Assembly (NCBI GenBank): GCA_039583875.1
Contig: CM077160.1
Location: 109,259,530 to 109,323,529, forward strand
From: Platanthera guangdongensis
Lineage: Eukaryota; Streptophyta; Magnoliopsida; Asparagales; Orchidaceae
Length of the DNA stretch: 64,000 nucleotides
Direction: 5' to 3'
Shown here: piece after piece, positions 22,081-33,059 of the stretch
Layout of the letters: each line of letters begins with the position of its first letter
Numbering within the stretch: the first letter of the stretch is position 1
Notes under the pieces: model-generated
What the model saw: the letters and a program-made list of their open reading frames with translations, nothing else
Told to the model about the DNA's origin: nothing
Database searches by the model: none
Translations under genes and position numbers: made by a program

Positions 22081-22691
22081 CCTATGTTGTGGGGGTCCTT
22101 AGTCAGTACATGCATTCACCTAGATCACATCACCTGGATGCTGCTTACAGAGTTTTGAGGTATCTCAAATCCACCCCTGGCAAGGGAATCTTGTTCTCAC
22201 CCAATGAGGCATTGACCATGGAGGTTTATACGGATGCGGACTGGGCAGGTTCAGTTGATGACCAGAGGTCAACATCCGAGTACTATTCTCTTGTTGGGGG
22301 AAATTTGGCAACTTGGAGAAGTAAAAAACATGTTGTAGCCAGATCCAGCATAGAGGCGGAATTCTGTGCTATGGCACATGGGTTGTGTCAAGGGTTGTGG
22401 ATCAAGTCGATCATGAAGGACCTTGGCGTGGAGTGTGACAGTCCAATTAGGATCTGTTGCGATAATAAAGATGCAATCAACATTGCCCACAACGTGCAAC
22501 ATGATCGTACCAAACACGTGGAGATTGACAGACACTTCATCAAGAAAAATATTGTTAGGGGGATTGTGAGTACACCGTTTGTTCCATCAAACCAACAACT
22601 TGCAGAAGTGCTTACCAAAGGGCTAAGTCTGAACTCGTTTGACAGAATACTGGCCAAGTTGGGCATGACAGACATTACACGCCCAACTTGA
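22081..22691 (+). pseudogene. Copia A RNase H
   Basis: A nearly open 200-codon stretch contains YTDADWAGSVDDQRSTS (first catalytic Asp), 'SKKHVVARSSIEAEFCAMA' (catalytic Glu), 'ICCDNKDAINIAHN' (Asp) and 'RTKHVEIDRHFIKK', ending with stop TGA at 22689-22691. The domain would remove RNA from the RNA:DNA hybrid. Locally intact, but upstream breaks mean it is not made as part of a polyprotein. Confidence 0.8.
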
Positions 22692-22698
22692 GGGAGAG
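22687..22698 (+). other. Copia A polypurine tract, then 5 bp duplication of element B1
   Basis: TTGAGGGAGAG overlaps and follows the RNase H stop. It is the primer site for plus-strand DNA and should sit directly before the 3' LTR. Its last five bases GAGAG (22694-22698) are the target-site duplication of B1 and recur at 30725-30729, just before the 3' LTR starts at 30730. Confidence 0.75.
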
Positions 22699-24225
22699 TG
22701 AAAATGGGGATAAGATCCACCTTAACTCTAGAGGGGGGGGGGGGTGATTAGAGTTTATTAAAATAATTTTCAAGTAAAAAAACTATTTTGCAGTGGAAGA
22801 CTTAATTTAAATATGTGTAAGTTGCTTGTAGTAAATAAAAATTATGAGAGCAAGAAATAAAAACACAGCACACAACAAACAAAATATAACAACCAGAAGA
22901 CACAAGGAGCTATAGTGGTTCCCCAAACAAACTGGGTACATCCACTCTTCTACCACCCTAGGTAGGAATCCACTGCAGGATGAGTTGATCAGGTGTCCTG
23001 GGCACCAATGAGCTTTTGATAAGGTGCTCAAAAAGCAAACCAGATTTTTGATCAGGTGTCTTGCCACCACTGAGTTTTGACAAGGTCTCAGAAACCAGCA
23101 CAAAACTTTTGAAGGGAGTTTTGAGAAACCCTTTTACAGCAGAAAAAGAAGGAGGTGAGATGTTCTTCTCTGTCAACAATCAGAGAGAAGACTAGTGGAT
23201 GATGTTGTCAAAGCTCCCCCTGAGATCTGGAAGTTGTTCAGGAAAAGAAGCTTTGCACTAGGGTGACAAACCTTCAGTAGATGAGATCTCCAGCAAAGGA
23301 TGATTCCAACAGTTGCTGAAATGTGTAGAGTCTGGAGTCTTGATGGATGAAGCCTTTGAACACTTGAGTCAAAAGAGATCTAGAAAATCTTCTTTTCTGT
23401 ATGTTGATCTCCTTCAGTGGTGTGTGTTCTGAAAGAATTCTGTCTGTGATTGTTCTCTTTCTTGTGTGTCACAGTTCTCTTTCTGTCTGTAATTCTTTGT
23501 GACTGTTTGTAATTGTTGTTAGGAGGAGCAGAATGAATATCCTCTTTTATTCCTTTAGATCTGAAAAGAGTGAAATGATTCTCTATCTCCAAGATAGCCG
23601 TTAGCCACTCATTAATGACTTCCTTAAATGAATTTTGTCTCTGGAGGAAAGTCCTAGAAAACATTCCTTTAAAATTCTCTTGAAACTTGCTCCAGATTAA
23701 TTGAAACGACTACAAGATCCTTAGAATAAATGCTGGGAATAAATAAGATAGAATTCCATAACTGTCTGAATTTGAATCTTGAGAATCGTTGATCTCTCCA
23801 GAAAATCGTCGACCTGAGCTCAACTATCGTCGACCTGAGCTCAGAGACTGGAACTAGACTGGAAACAGAAATCGTCGATCTGAGCTCAACTATCGTCGAC
23901 CTGAGCTCAGAGATTGGGAAAACAGCTATAGACAGAAACGTCGATCTGAGCTCGAAGATCGTCGAACGGAGTTCGACGACTCGTTGAGCTGAGCTCAGAG
24001 ATAGTCGAACTTAGTTCGACGATTCGTCGACCTGAGCTCGACGAAAATGACTTAGTCTCCTGAGTTTTGAATATCTGATCTGAGGGTCTTGGGGGCAGCT
24101 TTCAGGCCTAAATTCTAACCCTTAGACTCAATCTAATTGACCTTAAAAACTATACAAGGAGGTCAACACACTTTTCCTAAAGACATAGTGGTCCTTGCCC
24201 AAATCAGTAATAGGGTGTTCCAACA
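22699..24225 (-). repeat. B1 3' LTR (about 1.53 kb)
   Basis: Plus-strand ends are TGAAAATGGGGATAAG and GTGTTCCAACA; on the element's own strand it runs TGTTGGAACACCC to TTTTCA. It matches the two B2 LTRs (40766-42270 and 56307-57804) along its length. It contains a G run near its low end (22731-22744) and, at about 23780-24050, repeated palindromic TCGTCGA...TCGACGA units with GAGCTC interludes. Confidence 0.85.
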
Positions 24226-24240
24226 ATCTCCCCCTATTTG
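24226..24240 (-). other. B1 polypurine tract
   Basis: On the element strand AATAGGGGGAGAT directly precedes the LTR start TGTTGGAACA, the normal plus-strand primer position. Confidence 0.75.
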
Positions 24241-24522
24241 GGTTAGGATTACTATTTACATGACATAGGAAATAAAAGCATACAATGCAGATATAAAATC
24301 AAAAACAACATTGCAGAAACACAAATAGAATCACATCAGAAATTCAGAATAGATAACACTGTCAGCTTACATGATCATTCCTTTTCCTTGCCCTTTTTGA
24401 GAATTATTTCTCTGTTAGGGTTAAGAGCTTCTTCTTGGATCTTCTGTTATCATCTGCATCTAGAAAAGTTTGAAATTTTGCCCTGGGGACTACAGCTTCT
24501 GGGTGCAGCTTCATATAACTTT

Positions 24523-27191
24523 CTCAATCAAAGAATTTGCTGGAAGAATATCTTTCAAGTTCTTTCTTTCTCTGTTCTGATAGAGTGGTGAATTGTGATG
24601 TATCTCTTCCTTGTTCTTTTGCCTTCTTAATTTGATTTAGAGCAGCCAACTCTTTCATTCTTGCTGTCCAGGAATTAGGATTATTCTCTGGGTCTTCAAA
24701 TGGAACAGGAGGTTCATATTTGTTTGAAGAGTCATCAGGAGTAGCTCTGGAAGAAACTGGATCTCTTAACTTATAAGGGAAAAGACCAGATGTGGTGTCA
24801 ATGGGACCTTGTCCTTCCATATGATAAGGATGCTGTCTAGAATATCCTTTGGAATAAACTCTGACTTCTCTTTGATTTCCCCTATACTGTCCTCTTCTGG
24901 ACTGGTAGCCTCTTGATTGATATTCTCTTGATTGAGATCTTCCTTGAAATTGAGAGGTGCTTTGACTCTTAGCAGCAGATGACTGAAAAGCAGAACTTCC
25001 ACCAGTACCTGCATCTGGTGAAGGAGGAGGAGGAGGAGGATTGAAGTGAGATGATCCTTTATCATATTTCCTCTTTTTCTTCATTGCCTTTAGTTGATTC
25101 CTGGAGAACTGCATCCATGGTTCTGTAATGGGACAATTATGCAAAATATAGTATGAAATATCATTTATATCTTTAATTTTCTCCTGGGAAACTCTCTTTA
25201 GGGCCTTGCTTCTAGCTTTCCTCTTCCTTGCAATGGTTGCAGAGGAATCATCAGAATCAGTTCTAAATTGATCACTATCTGAGCTCTGAGGATTGTCATA
25301 TAGTTCATCAAGCCTTTTGATGGAATCTCTTTGTTGTTGGGATGGAACATAAGAAACAACAGCAGCAGCAACATCGGTAACAAAAACAGCAGAAACTGAT
25401 GTAACAGATTCAAAAATGATAACAGAAACAGCAGGCTCAGAGTCATCAGCCTCTGTCATAAGCATATCATCAGAAATTAAAACAGCATCAGCAGCAGCAG
25501 GAACAACAGAAACTGAAGGAGCACTGTCCACAGCCTTGAGAGAATTTATATAAGAAGCTATTATGCTGGGCTCACAGCTAGAAATAGGCACAATGACCTT
25601 AGTAAGATCTTCCCTAATCTGATCTGGAAGACAGCTGAGGTAGACAGTATCAAATTTTGACAGCAGTGACCTGAGGTCAACTGTTATAACTAGAGCTGGA
25701 ACTGGAATTTCTGAAGCAGGCAACCTCTCTACTTCATATGTCATCTCCCCCTGCCTAGATTCAGTAGCTACTGGATCAAGACACCCAACAGAAGGGATTG
25801 CCTGAGGAGGATATAAGGAAGAAAGCCTGTCAGATAACTCCTGAACTGATTTCAGAAGTGGAGCCAGGGAAGTCTCCAGCAGGAGTGATAGCCTTGGAGC
25901 TAACAACCCATAGAGCTTATCTGCTATGGCTGATAGATCTACTTGCTCAAGTGGTGCTTGAGTAGAGGTAGAGATGAGTGTGGCAGAGATGGATGTAGAA
26001 GGAGCTGTAGATGTGGTTGGAGATGGTGTTAATGTGGATGGTAGAATGGATGGTTGAGATATAGGAATGGTGGAGATGAAAGTTAATGGAATGGAGAGAG
26101 ATGGTGAGAAAGATGGTTGAGCAGGAATTTCTTGAAGGAGTTGTTGATATGATGTAGAAGAAGATGGTGGCTCAAGGGGTGAGGAAGGAGAATCATCCAT
26201 ATAGGAATCATCTAGGAGAGTGAAGGATGAAAGGTTGAGCAATGGAAGATCTTCAGTGGATAATGGTGTTGGTGAAAGAATTGAGTTTGGAGATGGAATG
26301 GATATGGGGGATGAGATTGAAATGGTTATGGTGGATATGATAATTGTTGAGGGAACAATAGATGGGGAAGGTGGAGATGAGAAGGCAGACAATTCTTCTA
26401 ATGGGGCAGTTGCCTGAGGGGAAGTGACTGGATCAGTCCTGGTGCCTGAAGAGGAGATGACTGCAGAGGTTCTGCTTGGCTTTGCAATTTGCCTGTCCCA
26501 TTTGCCAAAGAGGGCACAGGTTAACCTCTTAGAGGCATTGATATGCATCCCATTTGAAACAAACAGCTCAGGGCATCTGCTATGAAGAAATAGCCCTAGA
26601 ATCCTTCCAAAGTTCATAAAGTTCTTATTTGTTTTCTTCTTAATTAGGTCAAAGAAAATTTCGCCCCAATTCAACTATTTCTTATCCACCAAAGCATTCA
26701 TTAAACAGAATTGATACCTAGATATGGTATCATGGGCAGAATGTTTTGCTAATAGGACCTTGCCAACAACATCTGCTAGAAACCTGTATTCCACTGACAG
26801 ATTTTTCTTAAGCAGCTTGTTAGGGTTTGCTGCTGAATGACCCATCCTGTCAAGCATACTTGCAAACTCTTCTCCAGACAACTCAAGAGAATCTTGACCA
26901 GTACTCAATTGAAAAACCTCTGTTAATATAGCAGGAGTAAGGGATACCTGATTTCCTGATATAGTTCCAATCACTGTATTTTGATCTTGAGTGTGAGCAG
27001 TATACACCCATTCCTTAATTTCATCTGCAGCCAGTTTTATCCTTGTGGTCATGATGTGTACTAGCTGTTGATCTTTGAATAAATCCATAATATCCTTGAA
27101 AAGCTGATCACTGTTTTCAAATGAGTACATATCAATATCGAATCCAGTGTCGAATTTCATTGCTGCCAAAACTGCAACAAAAACGGCCATT
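24523..27191 (-). pseudogene. B1 extra ORF after pol (Sirevirus ORF3 / env-like position), one internal stop
   Basis: The start is the ATG at 27191 (MAVFVAVLAAMKFDTGFD). The frame is open for about 170 codons, meets one TAG at about 26675 (VDKK*LNWGE; B2 has Lys there), and runs open for about 716 more codons to 24523. The N-terminal third is a well-conserved globular part ('HSAHDTISRYQFCLMNAL', 'INASKRLTCALFGKWDRQ'). The middle is Ser/Thr/Pro/Ile-rich low complexity. The C-terminal part has 'LDELYDNPQSSDSDQFRTDS', a basic stretch and an Arg/Gly/Gln/Tyr-rich RNA-binding-like segment. I see no confident membrane segment. The function is unknown; in Sireviruses an ORF here is called env-like. 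Confidence 0.7.
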
Positions 27192-27649
27192 TTTTCCTGC
27201 AAAAATGAACAAACACAAGATCAAGTGTCGAAAAGTTTGGAGGGAAAGAGAAATTCTGCAGAGAGTATGAAAGCACAAAGGGAGAACGACGACCGAAAAA
27301 TGAATTTTATATTAGGGTTCGACGCAGAAAAGGAAAGATCGTTGAACTCCGTTCGACGATCTGAGCTTCTAAAGGAATCTGAAAGGTCTTAACATCGTCG
27401 ATCTCCGTTCGACGATATTGGAGAGCGTCGAGCTCCGTTCGACGATCGCTGGCCGGAAGAAGATAGCTTAACACTATCTGGAAAGCGTTGAACTCCTGTC
27501 GACGATTTCTAAGAACGTCGATCTCCGTTCGACGATCTTTGGGGAAAACGTCGAGCGCAGTTCAGAGACCAGAAACAACCTATAGACACTAGAAAAATCA
27601 AATTGTTTGCCTAGTCTTGGTCAATTTTAGAGTTTTAAAATCTTGGATC
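27192..27649 (-). other. B1 spacer between pol and the extra ORF, with palindromic repeats
   Basis: About 460 bp without coding in B1. At about 27335-27570 it carries at least five copies of the TCGTCGA-nnnnnnnn-TCGACGA palindrome (for example cgtcgatctccgttcgacga and cgtcgagctccgttcgacga), the same motif as in the LTRs. Just before the ORF3 ATG, the element strand reads TTTTTGCAG|GAAAAAATGG, which looks like a plant 3' splice site. Confidence 0.7.
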
Positions 27650-28785
27650 TTATTTTAAACTTTCTCCATCTAACATTCCTAACTGATTAAGGAAGAATGT
27701 ATGTTTCTTTTCATCCAATGATTTGGTGAAAATATCTTCCCTTTGCAAGTCAGTTGAGATATATTGAAGTTCAATTTTATTTTTCTCAACATTGTCCCTT
27801 AAAAAGTGATGCCTAATTTCTATATGTTTTGTCCTACTATGGAGGACTGAATTTTGTGCTATAGAAATAATACTAGTGTTATCACAGAAAATTTTTGACA
27901 TCTCTAAGTTGTAGTCATAGTCTAGGAGCTGATTCTGAATCCACAAGATCTGTGAGTAACAACTACCTGCTGCCATATATTCAGCTTCAGCAGTTGATGT
28001 GGACACAGATGTTTGTTTCTTGCAAAACCAGGAGACAAGTCTGTCACCAAGAAACTGACAAGTTCCACTGATGCTTTTCCTGTCTATTCTGCATTCAGTA
28101 TAATCAGCATCTGAAAATCCAGTTAAGTCAAATGCTGAGTCTTTTGGATACCAGAGACCTAGATTTGAACAACTTTTCACATACCTAAGAATCCTTTTTA
28201 CTAAGGTTAAGTGTGACTCTCTAGGGCTCACTTGGAATCTAGCACATATACATGTAACAAACATTATGTCAGGTCTACTAGCTGTAAGGTACAATAAAGA
28301 GCCAATCATTGCTCTATATGTTGTCTGATCAACAGGTTTCCCATGTTCATCAGCATCTAAAACAACATTAGTAGGCATAGGTGTTTTCATACATGATGCT
28401 TCAGACATACCAAATTTCTTAACCAGTTCTTTTGCATACTTGGTTTGAGAGATGAATATGCCTTCAACATGCTGTTTGACTTGCAATCCTAAAAAGAAAG
28501 AAAGCTCACCCATGCTACTCATTTCAAATTTAGAATGCATTAGGTTGGAAAACCTTTTGCACAGATTTGAATCAGTAGAACCAAAGATAATGTCATCTAC
28601 ATAGATTTGTACTAGTAAGGTATTAGACCTATGAGTTCTAATAAAAAGAGTTTGGTCTACTGTACCCCTTATAAAATTATTTTTCAGAAGAAAGCATGCT
28701 AGGGTCTCATACCATGCTCTAGGAGCTTGTTTTAGACCATATAATGCTTTATGCAATTTGAAAACATAATCAGAATGAGTTGGAG
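27650..28785 (-). pseudogene. B1 reverse transcriptase (second half) and RNase H
   Basis: An open frame of 368 codons reads [16 protein letters not shown], the catalytic [11 protein letters not shown], 'SMGELSFFLGLQVKQ', '[13 protein letters not shown]', then RNase H with 'GFSDADYTECRIDRKS', 'STSTAEAEYMAAGS', 'IFCDNTSIISIAQN' and 'RTKHIEIRHHFLRD', ending at the pol stop at 27650. It is separated from the first half by one frameshift near 28797. No other damage was seen in this part, so it is a fairly young copy. Confidence 0.85.
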
Positions 28786-30309
28786 AAATAAAACCTGGGG
28801 TTGTCTAACATAGACTTCTTCCTTGATGTCTCCATTGAGAAAATCACTCTTTACATCCATTTGATATACTTTGAATCCTTTGTGTGCTGCATAAGCTAAG
28901 AAGATTCTTATGACCTCTAACCTTGCAACTGGTGCAAATGTCTGGTCATAGTCTATCCCTTCTTCTTGAGAGTATCCTTGAGCAACTAGCCTTGCCTTGT
29001 TCCTTACAATGACTCCTTGATCATCCAATTTGTTTCTGAACACCCATTTTGTTCCAACAATGAAGTGATCCTTTGGGCTTGACACTAGTTCCCAAACTTT
29101 GTTTCTTTCAAATTGATGTAATTCCTCTTGCATTGCAATGATCCAGTGTGGATCTTGTTCTGCATCTTGAATGGATTGAAACTCAATTTGAGAAAGAAAG
29201 CATGTGTGCATTAGGTTTTGGTTGACCTGATTTCTGGTTTGCACACCAGCTGAGATGTCTTCAATCACTTGAGAGATTGGATGATCTCTTGATGTTACTA
29301 AATCAACAGGGGGTGTTGATTGTTCATCAACCTGTGCTGTTGGTTTCTCTTGTGGAACAACTGGCTCTTCAAGAATATTCTCTCCAATATATTGAATATC
29401 TTCTTCATCTTCACTGCTGTCATCCTTTTGTATAATATGTAACCTGTCCAAATTTTCAGTAAGAGAGTGTACCTGCAAAGATTCTATGGTAGAAGCATTC
29501 TTCTCTTTAAAAGACATGTTAGATTCATCAAAGGATACATGAACAGATTCTTCAATTTTAAGAGTAGATTTGTTATACACCCTATAAGCTTTACTGATCA
29601 TGGAGTATCCCAGAAACACTCTTTCATCAGCTTTAGCTTGAAATTTTGCTATGTATTTCTTGTCATTATTGTGAATATAACAAATGCAACAAAAAATTTT
29701 AAAGTAATCTACTTTAGGTTTCTTCCCTTTGAGTAATTCATAGTGAGTCTTGCCCTTCAGCTTATGTATCAAACTTCTATTCAACACATAGTTGGAGGTG
29801 TTCATTGCCTCTGCCCAAAAGGATAGAGGAAGGTGAACATCTGACAACAATGTAGTAGCAGATTCAATAAGAGTTTTATTTTTCCTTTCAGCTACCCCAT
29901 TTTGTTGAGGAATTCTAGGAGCTGAGAAAGTGTGGCTGATCCCTTCACTCTGACAGAACTCTTGCATCAGAAGAGAATCAAACTCTGTCCCATAATCACT
30001 TCTGATCTGGGCAATGTGAGTATTGAACTCACTCTGTATGCATTTGAGAAATTCTGTCAAACATTTAAAGTTATCAGACTTTTTCCTCATAAAGAACACC
30101 CATGTGAATCTAGAGAAGTCATCTACAACTACTAAAGTATAGGATTTCCCTTCTAAGCTTTGTACTGTAATGGGTCCAAAGAGATCCATGTGTAACAGAT
30201 ACAAAATCCTAGGTGAATCACTCTTATTAAGTGACTTGAAGCTATTTTTGGTTTGCTTGCCTAATTGACAAACCCTGCAAAGTCCTTCCTTCTTGTAGGG
30301 GCCAGAAAG
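28786..30309 (-). pseudogene. B1 integrase and start of reverse transcriptase, 5' truncated
   Basis: From 30309 the frame gives [11 protein letters not shown] (end of the zinc finger), HMDLFGP (first Asp), [11 protein letters not shown] (second Asp), GVAERKN (Glu) and '[17 protein letters not shown]' of the C-terminal domain, a linker rich in Glu/Asp, and RT up to '[19 protein letters not shown]'. All three catalytic residues are present. It is cut at about 30310, where pre-integrase and protease should follow, and frameshifted at about 28797 relative to B2. Confidence 0.85.
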
Positions 30310-30724
30310 TGTGTTGACGTCCTTGTATAGTTTTTAAGGTCAATTAGATTGAGTCTAAGAGTTAGAATTTAGGTCTGAAAGCTGCCCCCAAGACCCTCAG
30401 ATCAGATATTCAAGACTCAGGAGACTAAGTCATTTTCGTCGAGCTCAGGTCGACGAATCGTCGAACTCAGTTCGACTATCTCTGAGCTCAGCTCAACAAG
30501 TCGTCGAACTCCGTTCGACGATTCGTCGATCTGAGCTCGACGAAAATGACTTAGTCTCCTGAGTCTTGAATATCTGATCTGAGGGTCTTGGGGGCAGCTT
30601 TTAGGCCTAAATTCTAACCCTTAGACTCCATCTAATTGACCTTAAAAACTATACAAGGAGGTCAACACACTTTTACTAAAGACATAGTGATTCTTTCCCA
30701 AATCAGTAATAGGGTGTTCCAACA
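30310..30724. repeat. Inverted duplication of the B LTR end (palindrome) closing B1
   Basis: 30312 to about 30515 is the reverse complement of an LTR end (gtgttgacgtccttgtatag onward); about 30518-30724 is the same LTR end in normal orientation (…ctatacaaggaggtcaacac, then to GTGTTCCAACA). The two arms pair over roughly 145 bp outside a centre made of TCGTCGA/TCGACGA motifs near 30490-30525. The left arm lacks the last about 55 bp of the LTR. Confidence 0.85.
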
Positions 30725-30729
30725 GAGAG

Positions 30730-30868
30730 TGTTGGAATATTCTTGAATATTGAGTTTTATGTTGTTACAGTGTTAGCATGCGGTGGTGTGCGTATCGTTA
30801 TGTACACCCATATATATGGAAGCTTAGTGTAAAATCTATTGAAAAATATAATTCTATTTTCCTCAACA
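30730..30868 (+). repeat. Copia A 3' LTR (139 bp)
   Basis: It starts TGTTGGAATATTCTTGAATA and ends TTTTCCTCAACA. The first about 75 bp match the 5' LTR remnant at 16209. It contains catatatatgg (about 30808) as a possible TATA element. CTCTT follows at 30869-30873, the element's target duplication. Confidence 0.8.
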
Positions 30869-30873
30869 CTCTT

Positions 30874-31439
30874 TAATTAAAAAGATTAAGATTTACTATA
30901 GATTTTATCGAGTGATATCATATAAACATTATATGATTTTCATATATGTTCTCGTACACTAGTTAGCCGAGAGGCTCGTGTGTATGAATCGATCACTCGC
31001 GGGTAAAGAGTGTTCAGTTCTACCCTCGTGAGAGGTGACGTAATTCTCCCGATTTGGAGTTAAAAAACCAATAACGGGTTTCACAACAAAAGGCGAGTAT
31101 TAGGGGTTCGATTAAAGAACGAGTGTTCGGTTGATCAACCTAATCTCAGGGAGCATATTTCTCGAGAGGTGCGTTCATAAATTTGGAACCTTCACGGTCA
31201 AGCGGTTTAATTAAGTGAAAAATCAGAGTTTTACTTATTTATATTTATTTTCATATCAAGGTGATTCGAAGTCGAACGCTAGCCCTTTTTATTTCATCAA
31301 ACCCTAGTTTTATTTCACTTTTGCTAATTAAAATATTAAACAAAAGTCCTACGCCAATCTTCGATAAGATAATAGTTCATTACTTACAAGTAAAAATAGT
31401 CAACATACTCGGAAAATATGACCTTGATATTTCATAAAA
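30874..31439. other. No gene seen
   Basis: About 570 bp that continue the target sequence of copia A (left side 13836-16203). The style (for example 'cgagaggctcgtgtgtatgaa') is LTR-like, but no end, PBS or repeat partner was found. Confidence 0.4.
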
Positions 31440-33050
31440 ATATCCTATACTATACGCGAGAAGGTATACTTGCCTTCGTCGAATATGAAACTGGATAAAC
31501 CTTCCAAAAGCTAAAAAGCTCTAAATTAATCATCAATCGACAATATATCTTTTGTAGTGACGACACATGAAAAACATCATATAGATTTTGCGGTTCATTT
31601 GATAGTTCCAATCCGTAAGCCATTTCTCCAATACGTTCAGTGATATGAAAATGTCCTACATATCACGAACTCAGTTTCCCAATCTTCCGTAGTCGCGAAA
31701 CCCCTTTGAATGATTTAATTTCTAAACTTGATCGCCAACATTAAATTCTACACAACAGTGCCGTGCATTATAGTACTTCTGTTGACGGTTTTGAGCAATT
31801 TTCATTCTCTTTTAAATAAACCAAATTTTCTCTTGCAACTCGTCCATCCCGTCTTACTTATGTATTTTTCTTTCTCCATATTCTGCCCGACTATGAGGAG
31901 TTCGACATTTTCTATCATATAAAACTTCAAAAGGGGCCATTTAAATTGTAGATTAATAACTGTTATTATAAACAAATTCTGCTAGTGATAAATGTTTTTC
32001 CCATGATTCCCTTAAGTCGAAAACAGTCATTCTTAGTAAATCTTATAATAAGTGAATCATGCATTCTGATTGTCAATCTGTTTGAGGGTGAAATGCCGTG
32101 GTATACAATAATTTTGTTCCCAATTGTTTATGCACTAGTCTCCAAGCATTCGACGTGAATCAACCATCTCTATTTGAGACAATTGTTCGAGATATTCCAT
32201 GGAGTTTAACGATAATATCAATATATTCATCTACCACTCTTTCAATTGGTCCGCTTTGCTTTACGACAATGAAGTGTGCACATTTCGTTAAGCGATCAAT
32301 AATCACCCAAATACCATCATTTTCTTGCTTGCTTTGAGGTAACCCCAACAAAGTCCATTGCATCCTTCAAAAAAAAAAGTCCATTGCAATATCGTCCCAT
32401 TTCCATTATGGAATAAACAATGATTTTAAATAACCACCTAGTTTCATATGTTCTATTTTCACTACCTCGCCATGACATGTATGACATTTAACAATGTATC
32501 CAATTACATCCTTGGTCGTCCCTAGTCACCAAAATCTTGTTTTAAATCATGGTACATTTTTGTATGACCAGGATGAATAGAATATGCTGTGTTATGCGCT
32601 TCATACAAAATATCATTTCTCAAATTATCTGCATTTAGAATACAAAGCCTATTCTTCATGAATAACAGTTCCCTTTTTCTTGTAAAATTATTTGATTCTC
32701 CATTCTTTACCTTCTCCAATAAGGCCACAAAGAAGGGATCCTGAGATATTGCTTTCAAAGTTCTGTCTTTAATCAGATATTGAATTTGCTTTTGAAAAAG
32801 TTGGTACTGCTTATCTTCTGAAGTAAAAAATTATAGTTATTTCCATCATCTGCAATTTTTGCATTAAACTCCGATTATAATGCTTTATTGCTGAAAGTGT
32901 GGCCGTACTCTTTCGGCTCAATACATTAGCTACATCATTAGCCTTACCTTAGTGATAATGAATATCAATCTCGTAGTCTTTAATGAATTTTAACCAACGT
33001 CATTGTCGGAGGTTCAATTCTTTCTGTGTAAAGATATACTTTAAATTATC
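31440..33050 (-). pseudogene. Ty3/gypsy pol fragment (RNase H tail, integrase), probably chromovirus
   Basis: On the minus strand, from 33050 down: 'RWLKFIKDYEIDIHYHQGKANDVAN' (RNase H end), 'HPGHTKMYHDLKQDF' (integrase zinc finger, about 32560-32530), 'WVIIDRLTKCAHFIVV' (catalytic core, about 32310-32260), 'SRTIVSNRDG' (second Asp block, about 32190-32160), and further degraded integrase to 31440 ('DVGDQV'-type motif). Frames shift repeatedly. RT, gag and LTRs are missing. The wording is that of plant gypsy chromoviruses. Confidence 0.75.
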
Positions 33051-33059
33051 AAATATTTT

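Larger units (their letters stand above)
22694..30729 (-). mobile_element. Sirevirus-like copia element B1, 5' half deleted, duplication GAGAG
   Basis: B1 is 22699-30724. The 3' LTR is 22699-24225, then PPT, an extra ORF, a spacer, RNase H/RT and integrase, all reading on the minus strand. At about 30310 integrase is cut off and replaced by an inverted copy of an LTR end followed by a direct LTR end that finishes GTGTTCCAACA. Gag, protease, PBS and most of the 5' LTR are missing. GAGAG flanks the whole at 22694-22698 and 30725-30729, so the outer ends are original. Gene order and the extra ORF after pol match Sireviruses. Confidence 0.85.
16204..30873 (+). mobile_element. Copia element A, complete in outline but defective, duplication CTCTT
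   Basis: The 5' LTR starts TGTTAGAATATGC at 16209 and the 3' LTR ends CCTCAACA at 30868. CTCTT lies just outside both ends (16204-16208, 30869-30873). Inside, on the plus strand and in copia order, are gag, zinc knuckle, protease, integrase, RT and RNase H, then the polypurine tract. Three later insertions interrupt it: a hAT-like MITE (17786-18707), another small element (19541-20477) and Sirevirus-like B1 (22699-30724). Without these, the element is roughly 4.8 kb. The 5' LTR has lost its 3' half and the PBS. Confidence 0.85.
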
